DNA of 64,000 nucleotides. Source: Aldrovandia affinis (Eukaryota > Chordata > Actinopteri > Notacanthiformes > Halosauridae). Positions 58,301 to 64,000 of the stretch are shown here, piece after piece (positions within the stretch are counted from its first letter, which is position 1; each line of letters opens with the position of its first letter). The stretch covers positions 620,001-684,000 of the forward strand of contig JAINUG010000134.1 of the NCBI GenBank assembly GCA_029706075.1, given 5' to 3'. The notes beneath the pieces are model-generated. The model was not told the DNA's origin and did not search any database. It saw only the letters and a program-made list of their open reading frames with translations. Made by a program: the position numbers and the translations under genes.

Positions 58301-61300
58301 AGACCAGGGTTCCCCGAATCACGGCCCGAGCACCAAGTTTTTCCACCCTTCCTTTACCTGGGAGTCAGGTGTGAAGACACTCTGACCAATCAATTGCAGT
58401 AATTGTTCAATTAACTACTTGAGAGAAAGGAAAACCATGACCGGATTTGGATTCGTGGGCCAGATTTGATGAACCCTGCCCTAGACGATGTGGCGCAGAG
58501 CAGGGAGGGAAATCACACTCCCGACCCATATTAATGTGAGCCAGCCCAGGTTTTACTGGAAGCAGGTTACTCACTGAGAGGGAAACTGCCCTTTGATGAT
58601 ATGCTAGCTTGCTCATGGTTAGAATCGAAACGGCTCAAACTACTACAGGTAAAATAAAGGAAAAGCTTCAATACACCTCGGCATAGATTCTACAAGTGTC
58701 AGGAACTCAATTGAAGGCGCGCAATGCCATTCCTCTACAAGAAATTCCATAATTTGTTGATGGTGGAAAACGCTGTCTCAGGCTCTAATCTTCCATAAGT
58801 GTTCAGATCTGGTGACTGAGACGGCCATGCCATATGGTTTACATAGTTTTCATGCTCATCATTGAAATCCCATAGAACGAATGTGATCACTCAGAAAGGC
58901 TTTGTATTTATTGGCGTTTATGTTGCCATCTAAGGGGTTGAATGGACCTACACCATGCCAGGCGAATGCACCCCACACCACAACAGAGCCGCCAGAACCC
59001 TTCATTTACACAAGCGTTTCCTTTATTTTGGCAATTGCCTGTATATGCATTCGCAGAGTTCATTCAACAGTGGCCATTTTGTGGTTGGGAAGGAGCAGTG
59101 CTGGACTTTGTAGTCCAAAATCAGCCAGAAAGAACTCAGCTAGGGGAAGCTTTTGGCCATGTGATGTTAATGGCTCTGAGGCCTTAATTAGATTCACACG
59201 ACGACATTCAAGGAATCCCATCGGGCATCACCTTTCTGTTTGACAGGATTATACCTGACATGCACAGGGAAGCAATAAAGCAAATTAGAGGCTGTGCCAG
59301 ACACACCGATGTCTGGCAGTATTAGTATTATCACCATGTATGGATGTGTGACCAAACTGTACGACCGGCTTTCATTAATATGGGTTTCCATTACAGGCAT
59401 TTGGCAAATGCTCTTATCCCGAGCGACGTACAACAAAGTGTTAACCGTAGTCAAGAACAGTTTAGCTGAAAGCCACCTTAGCGGGAAGTACAGTTCCAGG
59501 TGCTGGGAGCAACCGCATAGTTAGACAAGGAACCTGTAGGTAGATCTGTAGCCACAATTCTAAGGCAGCAATAAAACAATCAGTGCGGAAAATAATGCCT
59601 AAACCTAATGCTTTCCACCTTTTATATGACCGTATCATCTCTTCCCCTGGTTACACATAGTCCTCTCGGGTCACGTCCCTGCCTGAGCCTGGTGGCTGGG
59701 TGATCCACGCGCTGTTAAGGCTTGAGTCTGTGTGAAATTAAGGGCAAGGGGGAAGTTGACCCTCTTACCCAAACCTCAATTCCCATAACTTACGTGTGAA
59801 TGTTTATAATAACCAATTTGAACTTGAACCAAGAAAGACCTGTTCCATGCCATTATGTTGTACAAAACAGAAGGGCAGCTTGAGTATGGCATTATGACTA
59901 TCGGCGTGATTCCTGCACTGTCAACAGCCCTGTCGTCCTCAGTAGTGCCTGTCATAACTGTGACGTTTCAACAGCCCTGTCGTCCTCAGTAGTGCCTGTC
60001 ATAACTGTGACGTTTCAACAGCCCTGTCGTCCTCAGTAGTGCCTGTCATAACTATGACGTTTGCACTGATGCCCTGGCCTGCCTTCTAGCCAGTGGGTGA
60101 TCTGCTTCCACACGCCAGTACGTGCGGACAGACCGTAGACGCGGTGTGCACATGAGGGCCACATAAAAATGAACGTTCGGCTTCCGATCGATCAATAGCA
60201 CACTGAGCTGTGGATGAGGATGGAGGCCACAGTCGGTGAAACCCTATACGATTCGTAAATCACGGAAAATCAAATCCGTGGTTGGAGAAGGACTGCTGTA
60301 CATGTTTTTATATTTAGGACTATTATATATCAGCTTTATGTCTCAAAACTGAATATAATCATAAAGGTTTGGTATTAATTATGTCATATACTCCATATAA
60401 GTTTGGAAAAAATGTCTTGCCTCACTTGTGCGTGACAGCTCTTGGAACCCTTTCCATGATAAAAAACCCTTTGATGTATTTACATTATAATGGCCAGTTT
60501 ATTTCCTGAAGTTGTTTGTGTGATTCAGTTCCTCCACATTACACATCTTCTTTACAGTACTGAATTTGAGGGATACAGACTCAAAGCAGGACAGAACTAT
60601 CGTCTGATCTCTCAAAACAATAGATCGAAATGCTTGAAAATGCTAGCAGGCGTCCAAAATGACTACGGATCCACACTAACGACTTCATCCACACTTTTAT
60701 AAATATGTTTTTAGATAATATTTGAAAGATAACCCTCATAAAACGTTCAACCTTTATAATACCATATGCCATTTAGCAGGCGCTTTTATCCAAAGCAATT
60801 TACAGTAGTCAATGCATACATTTTTTCAGTATATGTGGTCCCAATGGGAATTGAACCCACAACCTAAGCGTTGTCAGCGCCATGCTCTACCTATTGAGCC
60901 ACACAGAACTATAACCATAACCACGGAACCTTTATGCCAAAGCAATTAATATGAATACATATACCTGTACTCAGGTTTCCTTGTTACCGAACGACGTCCT
61001 TCATTTTGCCATCAAAGGTCAATTTTTTTTACAGTTTTCAGAAACGCCATTTCAAGCAGCCTCTCAGCCAAAAATTTCGGAGCGGTGCAATATTTCCTGA
61101 TCCTGCCATTATTCACGAAATATTCATTGTTCAGTGGAATTATTTTTAACTGAGGTTAACACTTAAATCCACTCAACCTTAAAAACATATATCCTTAACC
61201 CTAATTTGTACATGTATGGATTACACTAAAGCACTTCAGACAGTTCCAGGGTTGCTCACTGCAGAAGGGTCAATACTTTACCTTGTTATTGTTGTTTAAC

Positions 61301-63685
61301 AAGATTTTTTTTTCTCATTGGACTTTAACAATTGATTCGAAGTTCTCCGGGAGAGAAAAGCAAAGTATCTGAAAGTGAAGGAAATTGAAGATGGGGAAAG
61401 CGTTGCCTGGGTGTGCGCGTCCCCTGAGCTTAATTTTCAGGTATCGACGGTGTTATAGACAGTCTGGCTCCTTACGTGTGCCCTGCGAATCAGACACAAA
61501 TGAGAAACGCAGGCACTTGTCGGGCAAGTGAGAATTTAATAAAAATGTCTATTTCCTGAGTCCAATAGCCTTAACAGTAACCTTGTTTAAGGTTCAGCAC
61601 TCTGAATACTGAACACAAATGAGTTATGAGGCAATTCCACTTTGCCTGGGCAGGATCATAAAATGCATAGACCAACTACTGAGTGCTGCTCTGGGTTTAA
61701 ACACAAATGTTTAAACACAGCGTTGGTGCTCTGGGATGGTCGTTTAATGTATTTCCTGTGCCCTTAAGTCCTTCCACTGTCAAAATCACCCTTTTCATCA
61801 ATAGGATGATGTTTGGGTGAAACCAGATATAAGTGGGATGTTGAAATCTTGAAAACTGACCGTTGCGTGTACGCCAATAAAGCTGGATCAGGCTAAAGTG
61901 GAAAAAATAAATCTGGTGTTCCAATCCTATTGTCTGACATGCAGGTATGTGTGACATCAGCAAACTCAGCTCATTCTAATACACCAATGACAGCTTACCA
62001 AAATCACCACCTGTCCTCACTTTATAGAGGAGTCGTGTTCGCGTTGTTTACCAGCCAGCCAAGGTGGCTAGCTCCAAAAATTGGCAGACAGCAAAAGTTG
62101 TATTCCCCCCCCCCTGTTAGTTTCTAATTAAACCCCCCTCTTTTTCGTGCCAATTATCCCCTCCCTCGTATGAGAACTCGCAGCCGTAGTTCGGCCAGTA
62201 GTGAGCGCTGTACTGCCTTCTCCGAGCCAGTACCCACCTAAGCCAAAGCTTATCACCGACACACAGGACCACTCATATATACAGAGGTTTTCCTTTGGCT
62301 TTTATCCCTCACTTCAGGCCAGAGCCGAAACTGGCGCGACCGGTGGAATCAAACCCCGTTCGCCGTGGCTAGCTTCGAACGCTCTTACCACTAGACCATG
62401 CAGGAGACAGCAATAGGTGTTAGCTAACATAATAAAACCTCACTGTGTTGTGCCTGGATGACAAAAAACAAATGTGTCCTTTTGAGGAGAGAGAGAAATA
62501 AATGTGTCCTTTGAGGAGAGAGAAATAAATGGCTGCAATTTATGTAGGTTCGGTGGACTTTCTTGTCTTCTGTTCCAAAAACACAGGACTCGTTGCTGAT
62601 GTAGGTCAGTCGGCTTGTAAAATAAGGTGAGCTTGTGAATATTAGCTCCCCGCCCACACAGCCTGCCTTATAGCCATGCTCATAGTCAGAGATGAGAGAT
62701 GTATGTCTGCAAGGCACATACAGTGGGTGGAGGGTCATTGCATTTCACGTCAATTACACTAGAGTGTGTGAAAAATCATCCTCAGTACTTTTTTCCTGAT
62801 GAAAATGCTCAGAATTGGGCCTCCCGCGTGGTCTAGTGGTCTAGTGGTTTCAACGTCCAATGCTGGCCACGGCGACCGGGGTTCGATTCCCCAGCCATGC
62901 CAGAGTCACCTCTGACCGGGAGCTCACAGTCGAGCTGGCAGCTCACAGTCGAGCACATCCACTAGCATTTCATCTGAATAATCATGAGGGGTGGCAATTG
63001 ACTGTCCACCCCAGGGAGAGGGGAGGGAAGCCGACAAGACGTTTGCTGCCCACAGGATTGGCTCTGGGGTGCCGGAGTTACGGTCGTCGGCTTAGCGAGT
63101 GCTGTCTCAAAGGAGACGATACTTCGCCTTTGTCGCCGCCGGTCACAGGGCTACTGCAGCGAACTATGAGGGAGGGATTGACCTGAAAATAGTGGGTGTA
63201 ATTGGCTACCAAATTGGGAGAAAAATGAAAAAAGCAGACAATAAGCTCTATGTTAACTGACATGTGAAATACAATGATTGTGCAGGACCTTTAATAAGGC
63301 TAACTATGAAGCCACATGAACTGGGACACGACCTTAGCAGTAATGGGTTAGTGCCAGTTAGCATAATAATGAAGCGAATGCCAACCATTTTTTGTATGCA
63401 GTTTGTAAATTGCTCTGGGCCACAGCATCTGCATGTAAATGTGAATGATTCAGAGGTGCCAAATCTTAAATATTCTTGAAGGTCTGGACTAATTTGGCTT
63501 TCACAGTAATGACCTCATCTTTTGCCTCCCTGTCGCTCACCTGTAGCTCGCCATGACCCACCCCAGCCATCACCTGAACTTTGGCATGAACCCAGACCAC
63601 GCCCGAAACTCGCTATCCAACTGCGGCATCCGGCAGCCCAAATACGGGGACCGCAAGGTGCACCACATGTACATGAGAAAGAAAG
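38594..63685 (+). CDS. DROSHA: DROSHA, ribonuclease III of the Microprocessor (partial, 17 coding exons)
   Basis: DROSHA, with two DGCR8 molecules, cleaves primary microRNA hairpins in the nucleus. The exons here join to about 887 codons that follow human DROSHA in order: Pro-rich N-terminus (1-190), Arg/Ser-rich segment (about 195-320), acidic EEEE and LLKPAWIRCTHAENYY junction, the central domain (about 355-840) and the start of the region leading to RNase IIIa (LAMTHPSHHLNFGMNPDHAR). Exons: 38,594-39,420; 41,192-41,263; 41,947-42,184; 42,592-42,733; 44,406-44,563; 46,304-46,384; 47,221-47,307; 47,421-47,507; 48,528-48,599; 49,133-49,214; 51,414-51,488; 51,979-52,139; 52,910-53,034; 54,546-54,645; 56,097-56,204; 56,794-56,901; 63,547-63,685. 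All junctions keep phase; only the acceptor at about 51,979 is non-canonical. The catalytic RNase III domains and dsRBD are beyond the window. Confidence 0.95.
39421..41191. other. DROSHA intron with a possible degraded hAT-like element
   Basis: The block 40,074-41,088 begins AGGGATGTGGACTTCAG and ends TGACTTGGCCCCATCTCTG. Both edges carry GACTTGAGACTTGA-type repeats in opposite sense, resembling imperfect terminal repeats of hAT-like elements, with AT-rich non-coding sequence between. No clear 8-bp duplication was found. The rest of the intron is unremarkable. Confidence 0.4.
41192..41263 (+). CDS. DROSHA: DROSHA exon: RS-rich segment with SPS phospho-motif
   Basis: Acceptor TATTTGCAG, donor GTGATG. 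Encodes ERHRHRESRRSPSLDRAHRK. The RRSPSL motif matches the human site where GSK3-beta phosphorylation (Ser300/Ser302) promotes nuclear retention. Phase 2 on both sides. Confidence 0.88.
41541..41630 (-). repeat. SINE family D fragment
   Basis: CATTTACACAGCTGTAAAGC and AACCTGCAACCT match the body and B-box region of the L2-tailed SINE at 36,254-36,470; no tail is present. Confidence 0.5.
41947..42184 (+). CDS. DROSHA: DROSHA exon: end of RS region into the central domain
   Basis: Acceptor GTGTGCGCAG preceded by a (TG)n run; donor after CAAGTG. Encodes SRSSSRDRKRPRWEEERERR, an acidic EEEREEEELLKP tract and WIRCTHAENYYSNDPMDQV. Phase 2 in, phase 0 out. A linker of about 40 residues present in the long human isoform between the SPSL motif and this exon is absent. 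Confidence 0.93.
42592..42733 (+). CDS. DROSHA: DROSHA exon: GDSTVVGTSKLRNLYERFEE
   Basis: Acceptor GATCCCGCAG, donor GTAGTG. Encodes the helix LRNLYERFEEELVRRQDR and EWEPPKTKLDEDP. Phase 0 in, phase 1 out. Forms the start of the ordered central domain. Confidence 0.92.
42757..42859 (-). repeat. SINE family D fragment, interrupted by a hAT-like element
   Basis: Contains an eroded L2 stem-loop (GCATTTAGCC...GAGCGACTTCC) and CAATCCGTTTATACA. The SINE body resumes at 43,554 with CATCTGGATTTTACTGAAGC, showing that the 42,860-43,553 element inserted into it. Confidence 0.65.
42860..43553. mobile_element. Non-autonomous hAT-like element, 694 bp, TIR CAGGGGCCCAGATTAG
   Basis: Perfect 16-bp inverted termini. 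The flanks share only an imperfect CATGTG/CATCTG, so the target duplication is unclear. About 200 bp next to the left end match 1030-1258 in inverse orientation. No transposase is encoded. Confidence 0.75.
43611..44405. other. Intron sequence with a GTGACA minisatellite
   Basis: 43,611-44,185 is AT-rich without recognised features. From 44,195 to about 44,375 the sequence is a degenerate array of AGTGACAGTTATAGTGACAG-like units, ending about 30 bp before the next DROSHA acceptor. Confidence 0.7.
44406..44563 (+). CDS. DROSHA: DROSHA exon: Ser-rich acidic stretch and FDVIAEIKRKKAHPDRLHEE
   Basis: Acceptor TTGAACGCAG, donor GTGAGC. Encodes ESSSESDCESDGGSSCSSSS and DSEVFDVIAEIKRKKAHPD, then LWYNDPGQ, nearly identical to mammals after the Ser-rich part. 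Phase 1 in, phase 0 out. Confidence 0.94.
44564..46303. other. DROSHA intron with CR1 remnant, SINE and MITE-like sequence
   Basis: A CR1 3'-end scrap lies at 45,220-45,265 (GGCCATTCAGCCCATCTAGA). Sequence flanking the SINE at 45,556-45,888 has hAT-MITE-like features (GATTTTAAGGTGAAAACAG). An eroded L2 stem-loop (CACTCTGGATAAGGCTGTCT) lies at 46,131-46,152. Confidence 0.5.
45556..45888 (-). repeat. tRNA-derived SINE (family A), copy 2
   Basis: Minus strand head CCTCCCGTGTGGTCTAGTGG, B box GGGTTCGATTCC, and body CGGAGTTACAGTCGACAGC, with a tail of the GTAGCC/GAAAATC type. Same family as 9886-10,233. Confidence 0.8.
46304..46384 (+). CDS. DROSHA: DROSHA exon: MNDGPLCKCSAKARRTGIRH
   Basis: Acceptor CGTGTGACAG, donor GTGAGT; 27 codons, phase 0/0. 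Carries the CKC and downstream His that, in the human structure, contribute to a zinc site in the platform region (from recalled structural work). Virtually identical to human. Confidence 0.95.
46440..46530 (-). repeat. SINE family D head fragment
   Basis: CATTACATTACAGGCACCTGGGAATCGAACC... then GTACTACACTGCC: tail repeat fused to head and B-box region of the L2-tailed SINE, with the middle deleted. Confidence 0.65.
46531..47220. other. DROSHA intron; nothing recognised
   Basis: No repeat family or coding sequence identified; normal acceptor GTTCTTCCAG at the end. Confidence 0.4.
47221..47307 (+). CDS. DROSHA: DROSHA exon: platform region (CRPMNNNAGKLFHYRVTVSP)
   Basis: 29 codons, phase 0/0, donor GTGCGC. 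Encodes RVKMCRPMNNNAGKLFHY and VTVSPPTNFL. The first residues differ slightly from human; the remainder is conserved. Confidence 0.94.
47421..47507 (+). CDS. DROSHA: DROSHA exon: TDRPTVIEYDDHEYLFEGFS
   Basis: 29 codons, phase 0/0, acceptor GTCGTTTCAG, donor GTAAGA, separated from the previous exon by an intron of only 113 bp. Confidence 0.95.
47508..48527. other. DROSHA intron; possible conserved non-coding sequence
   Basis: About 47,690-48,300 is unusually complex and non-repetitive (GATGACCTTGATAAACTTTT; GATCGCTTACCGTCAATTAT; GC-rich GGCGGGCGGCGTTATCG), unlike the transposon-derived introns nearby. No transposon match is recognised. Candidate regulatory sequence, unproven. Confidence 0.3.
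48528..48599 (+). CDS. DROSHA: DROSHA exon: IPLCRVIRFNIDYTIHFIEE
   Basis: 24 codons, phase 0/0, acceptor GTCATTACAG, donor GTCAGT. Near-identical to the human exon. Confidence 0.95.
48600..49132. other. DROSHA intron; pyrimidine-rich start, otherwise plain
   Basis: CT/TTCC-rich sequence at 48,616-48,690, then unremarkable DNA without recognised repeats. Confidence 0.4.
49133..49214 (+). CDS. DROSHA: DROSHA exon: NYCVKGLELFGLYLFKDILE
   Basis: Acceptor GGGGTTTCAG, donor GTGAGA; phase 0 in, phase 1 out. Encodes the helical segment ending LYDWNLT. Confidence 0.95.
49636..50165 (+). pseudogene. Tc1-like transposon, 5' half with transposase N-terminus
   Basis: Begins with the CACTACCGGTCAAAAGTTTT terminus (as at 20,092), then a 26-bp poly-A-rich run. 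The coding part reads RSGRPKATIKSEDKFLRV, a helix-turn-helix with VSVSTVKRRLRAAGLTG, then stops within the DDE part (HRQWTTEDWKKVLWTD, where a stop follows). The 3' half and right terminus are missing. Confidence 0.85.
50225..51157. other. Unidentified insertion inside a Tc1 copy
   Basis: The Tc1 sequence stops after CAGTGTGTGACAC and unrelated DNA starts TGTAACAGCCCTTGG. On the minus strand this edge (…GGGCTGTTACA, with AATAAAAAACC about 55 bp inward) looks like an LTR 3' end. The opposite edge (…TTTAAAGACA) would give a TG start, but no clear target duplication fits (GACAC occurs on both sides but out of register). Possible solo LTR. Confidence 0.3.
51414..51488 (+). CDS. DROSHA: DROSHA exon: FHFMPRFVRFLP
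   Basis: Acceptor TTTCTGCAG, donor GTGAGT; phase 1 in and out. Encodes PEMDSESPDCQKFHFMPRF then VRFLP. The Cys and His of CxxFHF are kept; they belong to a second zinc site in the human structure (recalled). The residues before it are variable. Confidence 0.94.
51744..51892. repeat. MITE-like fragment (CAGTGGTTCTCAACCCTGGT)
   Basis: The start is typical of hAT-type MITEs of fish. The interior shares AAGAAACCAGGTGAGGT and TTTTCACCTTA-like pieces with 63,830-64,000 and 45,400-45,480. The right end is replaced by a (TG)n tract. Confidence 0.45.
51889..51969. repeat. (TG)n microsatellite abutting a DROSHA exon
   Basis: About 80 bp of TG repeats with one interruption, ending 10 bp before the exon's expected start. 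Confidence 0.95.
51979..52139 (+). CDS. DROSHA: DROSHA exon: VLSMHQVLLYLLRSNKPLVP
   Basis: Encodes QVLSMHQVLLYLLRSNK, PEEEIAHMLQWEELAWQKY and AEECKGMIVTNPGM; donor GTCAGT after ATG. The incoming phase 1 requires the exon to begin at 51,979, but the bases before it are GG, not AG. The nearest AG (51,982-51,983) would break the frame. Four residues (GGKE) found in human at this edge are missing. Coding identity is certain; the left boundary is not. Confidence 0.85.
52522..52666 (+). repeat. Tandem duplicate of intron plus partial DROSHA exon
   Basis: CTGTTAGAACTGTACCCTC occurs at 52,522 and 52,667. Each is followed by similar sequence (TAGTCTTTTCCAA), a CT tract and an exon start AAGCCCAGCTCTGT. 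In the first unit the exon-like part (52,619-52,655) keeps an upstream CAG, reads KPSSVPIGQLDG and then loses similarity. The second unit contains the real exon at 52,910. Confidence 0.85.
52757..52905. repeat. CT-rich tract before a DROSHA acceptor
   Basis: About 150 bp of nearly pure pyrimidine (CTCTCTCC units) forms an extended polypyrimidine tract for the acceptor at 52,909. Confidence 0.9.
52910..53034 (+). CDS. DROSHA: DROSHA exon: KPSSVRIDQLDREQFNPDVI
   Basis: Acceptor TGTCCTCAG, donor GTAAGA; phase 0 in, 2 out. Encodes TFPIIVHFGIRPAQLSYAGD, part of the PAZ-like/central region, identical or nearly so to human. Confidence 0.96.
53035..54545. other. DROSHA intron with candidate conserved non-coding blocks
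   Basis: Blocks at about 53,450-53,580 (CAAGCTTTAATTGAAATAAT; TTTTAATTGCAGTCTG) and 53,985-54,160 (CCGCCCTGATTATCAGCTTA; GTCCTTAATTGCCCC) are non-repetitive, with homeodomain-type TAATT cores. Between them (53,590-53,940) is purine-rich GAGA/GGGAA sequence. Function is unproven. Confidence 0.35.
54546..54645 (+). CDS. DROSHA: DROSHA exon: YQKLWKSYVKLRHLLANSPK
   Basis: Acceptor GCGATTGCAG, donor GTGAGT; phase 2 in, 0 out. Encodes the long connector helix region ending KQKLTQRE. Confidence 0.96.
54646..56096. other. DROSHA intron with TG repeats and a SINE
   Basis: TG-rich microsatellites at 55,006-55,100 and 55,268-55,346, and (TGG)n at 55,855-55,880. A GC-rich non-repetitive stretch (55,480-55,790) carries open frames by composition only. 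The SINE at 55,883-56,024 is listed separately. Confidence 0.55.
55883..56024 (+). repeat. tRNA-derived SINE with L2-type tail (family C), copy 2
   Basis: Head TGTGGCTCAGTAGGTAGAGC, B box GGGTTCAATCC, then GTAAGTCGCTTTGGATAAAA and TGTCTGCTAAATGG. It is not a functional tRNA gene because the acceptor stem is replaced by the L2 tail. Confidence 0.88.
56097..56204 (+). CDS. DROSHA: DROSHA exon: EALQKIRQKNTMRREVTVEL
   Basis: 36 codons, phase 0/0, acceptor CCACGGCAG, donor GTACAG. Encodes SSQGFWKTGIRSDVCQ, identical to mammals over most of its length. Confidence 0.96.
56205..56793. other. DROSHA intron; no recognised element
   Basis: Contains a GA-rich stretch (56,470-56,540); otherwise nothing notable. 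Confidence 0.4.
56794..56901 (+). CDS. DROSHA: DROSHA exon: HAMMLPVLTHHIRYHQCLMH
   Basis: 36 codons, phase 0/0, acceptor TCTCAAACAG, donor GTAAGG. Ends LDRLIGYVFKERCLLQ, the last part of the central domain before RNase IIIa. Confidence 0.96.
56902..58302. other. 5' part of the large DROSHA intron
   Basis: No transposon recognised. The stretch 57,640-58,110 is of mixed composition and non-repetitive. (GTTA)n lies at 58,168-58,193. Confidence 0.4.
58303..58488. repeat. MITE-like element with imperfect terminal repeats
   Basis: Left ACCAGGGTTCCCCGAATCAC and right GATGAACCCTGCCCTAG are roughly inverted (CAGGGTTC / GAACCCTG); the interior is AT-rich and non-coding. Class is uncertain, probably hAT-like. 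Confidence 0.45.
58640..59010 (-). pseudogene. Tc1-like transposase fragment
   Basis: Minus strand carries GSGGSVVVWGAFAWHGVGPF and NPLDGNINANKYKAFL, the central DDE region of Tc1-like transposases, then frame breaks. Inverted repeats are not seen. Confidence 0.7.
59011..59921. other. Intron; L2 tail scrap, otherwise plain
   Basis: An eroded L2 3' stem-loop on the minus strand lies at 59,390-59,432 (GCTCTTATCCCGAGCGACGT on +). Nothing else recognised. Confidence 0.4.
59922..60062. repeat. Three tandem copies of a 47-bp unit
   Basis: Units start at 59,922, 59,969 and 60,016 with CAACAGCCCTGTCGTCCTCA and end TGACGTTT. They are identical except CTGTGACG versus CTATGACG in the third. There are no spacers, so this is a minisatellite rather than a CRISPR-like array. 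Confidence 0.95.
60063..60768. other. Intron; nothing recognised
   Basis: AT-rich sequence with short ORFs only. Confidence 0.4.
60769..60909 (-). repeat. tRNA-derived SINE with L2-type tail (family C), copy 3
   Basis: Minus strand: TGTGGCTCAATAGGTAGAGC, B box GGGTTCAATTCC, ACTGTAAATTGCTTTGG and GATAAAAGCGCCTGCTAAAT. Slightly more eroded than the other two copies. Confidence 0.85.
60910..62099. other. Intron; nothing recognised
   Basis: No recognised repeat or coding sequence. Confidence 0.4.
62100..62408 (-). repeat. tRNA-derived SINE (family A), copy 3, diverged
   Basis: Plus strand shows CGTTCGCCGTGGCTAGCTTC and CCACTAGACCATGCAGGAG, the reverse of the family A head. The body is poorly conserved and the tail near 62,150 reads CCAATTATCCCCTCCCTCG. 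Confidence 0.65.
62820..63234 (+). repeat. tRNA-derived SINE (family A), copy 4
   Basis: Head CCTCCCGCGTGGTCTAGTGG (GGTCTAGT duplicated), B box GGGTTCGATTCC, body GGGGTGCCGGAGTTACGG, tail AATTGGGAGAAAAATG. A short internal duplication (AGCTCACAGTCGAG, twice) lies at 62,922-62,955. Confidence 0.8.
63547..63685 (+). CDS. DROSHA: DROSHA exon: LAMTHPSHHLNFGMNPDHAR
   Basis: Acceptor CACCTGTAG, donor GTAAGA; phase 0 in, 1 out. Encodes NSLSNCGIRQPKYGDRKVHH and MYMRKK. It is the start of the first RNase III region; the signature motif (ERLEFLGDAV in human) would be in the next exon, outside the window. Confidence 0.96.
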
Positions 63686-64000
63686 GTAAGACAGGATAGC
63701 CCGTTCCACTGACTAGCTGCCCATTTCAGCCTGTCACACACAAGAGAACATCTTTAGCTTGGAACAGTTGAGCTGTCAGTGCTAGATGCTCTCTAGATGT
63801 GTGGTATTCACATTTGCCCTTGAAGAGTTGCAGAGTGTGTGGTTTGTGTTTCCACCTTAGTCAAAAACCATTTCAGACCCAAGAAACCAGGTGAGGTGAG
63901 TCAACTGTGCAATCAACTGCTTTCATTATCAATGAAGCGCCGAGTATGAACAAAACCAGCACACCCTGTGGCTCTCTAAGGGCAAGAGTGAATACCAGAG
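63686..64000. other. DROSHA intron (continues past window) with MITE-like sequence
   Basis: 63,830-64,000 carries AAGAAACCAGGTGAGGTGAG and ends CACCCTGTGGCTCTCTAAGG, resembling in part the fragment at 51,744-51,892. The element may end beyond the window. Confidence 0.4.

Noticed and set aside
59922-60062. CRISPR-like repeat array
   Set aside because: The three units are contiguous with no unique spacers, in a vertebrate genome.

Overview
The window is vertebrate nuclear DNA, most probably from a ray-finned (teleost-grade) fish. The evidence is an interrupted DROSHA gene with GT-AG introns, and fish-type repeats: Tc1/mariner, hAT and pogo-like DNA transposons, L2 and CR1 LINEs, tRNA-derived SINEs (several ending in an L2-type 3' stem-loop), Gypsy remnants and solo LTRs. 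I see no bacterial or archaeal features.

Positions 1-37,500 are intergenic and dominated by transposable elements. In order they hold: a retrovirus-like pol fragment; a Tc1 element split by an L2 fragment; a solo LTR (5951-6884); a decayed Gypsy piece; a CR1 copy (10,700-15,625) that carries a SINE and a 3.4-kb pogo/Tigger-like transposon, the latter itself holding a hAT MITE and a solo LTR; a small hAT MITE; an internally deleted Gypsy (17,065-19,511); another solo LTR and a Tc1 MITE; a non-LTR retrotransposon with an uninterrupted 1030-codon ORF (22,920-26,012); a second, longer CR1 copy (27,499-30,520); and a cluster of SINEs and small duplications (32,600-36,520). Many insertions show exact target-site duplications, so their order can be read directly.

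Positions 37,560-64,000 hold the 5' part of DROSHA on the + strand, the nuclear RNase III of the Microprocessor complex that cuts primary microRNAs. I place a putative promoter and non-coding first exon, then 17 coding exons from 38,594 to 63,685, about 887 codons. They cover the Pro-rich and Arg/Ser-rich N-terminus and the central domain (platform, PAZ-like and connector parts). The RNase IIIa, RNase IIIb and dsRBD exons lie beyond the window. Reading phase is consistent at every junction except the acceptor near 51,979, where a (TG)n tract abuts the exon and no in-phase AG is present.

No new multi-gene system is visible. The observations most worth a second look are the nested insertions with a paralogous empty site, the intact non-LTR ORF, the missing DROSHA acceptor AG, a partial duplicate of a DROSHA exon, and a 128-bp duplication flanking a copy of sequence found 2.8 kb away.
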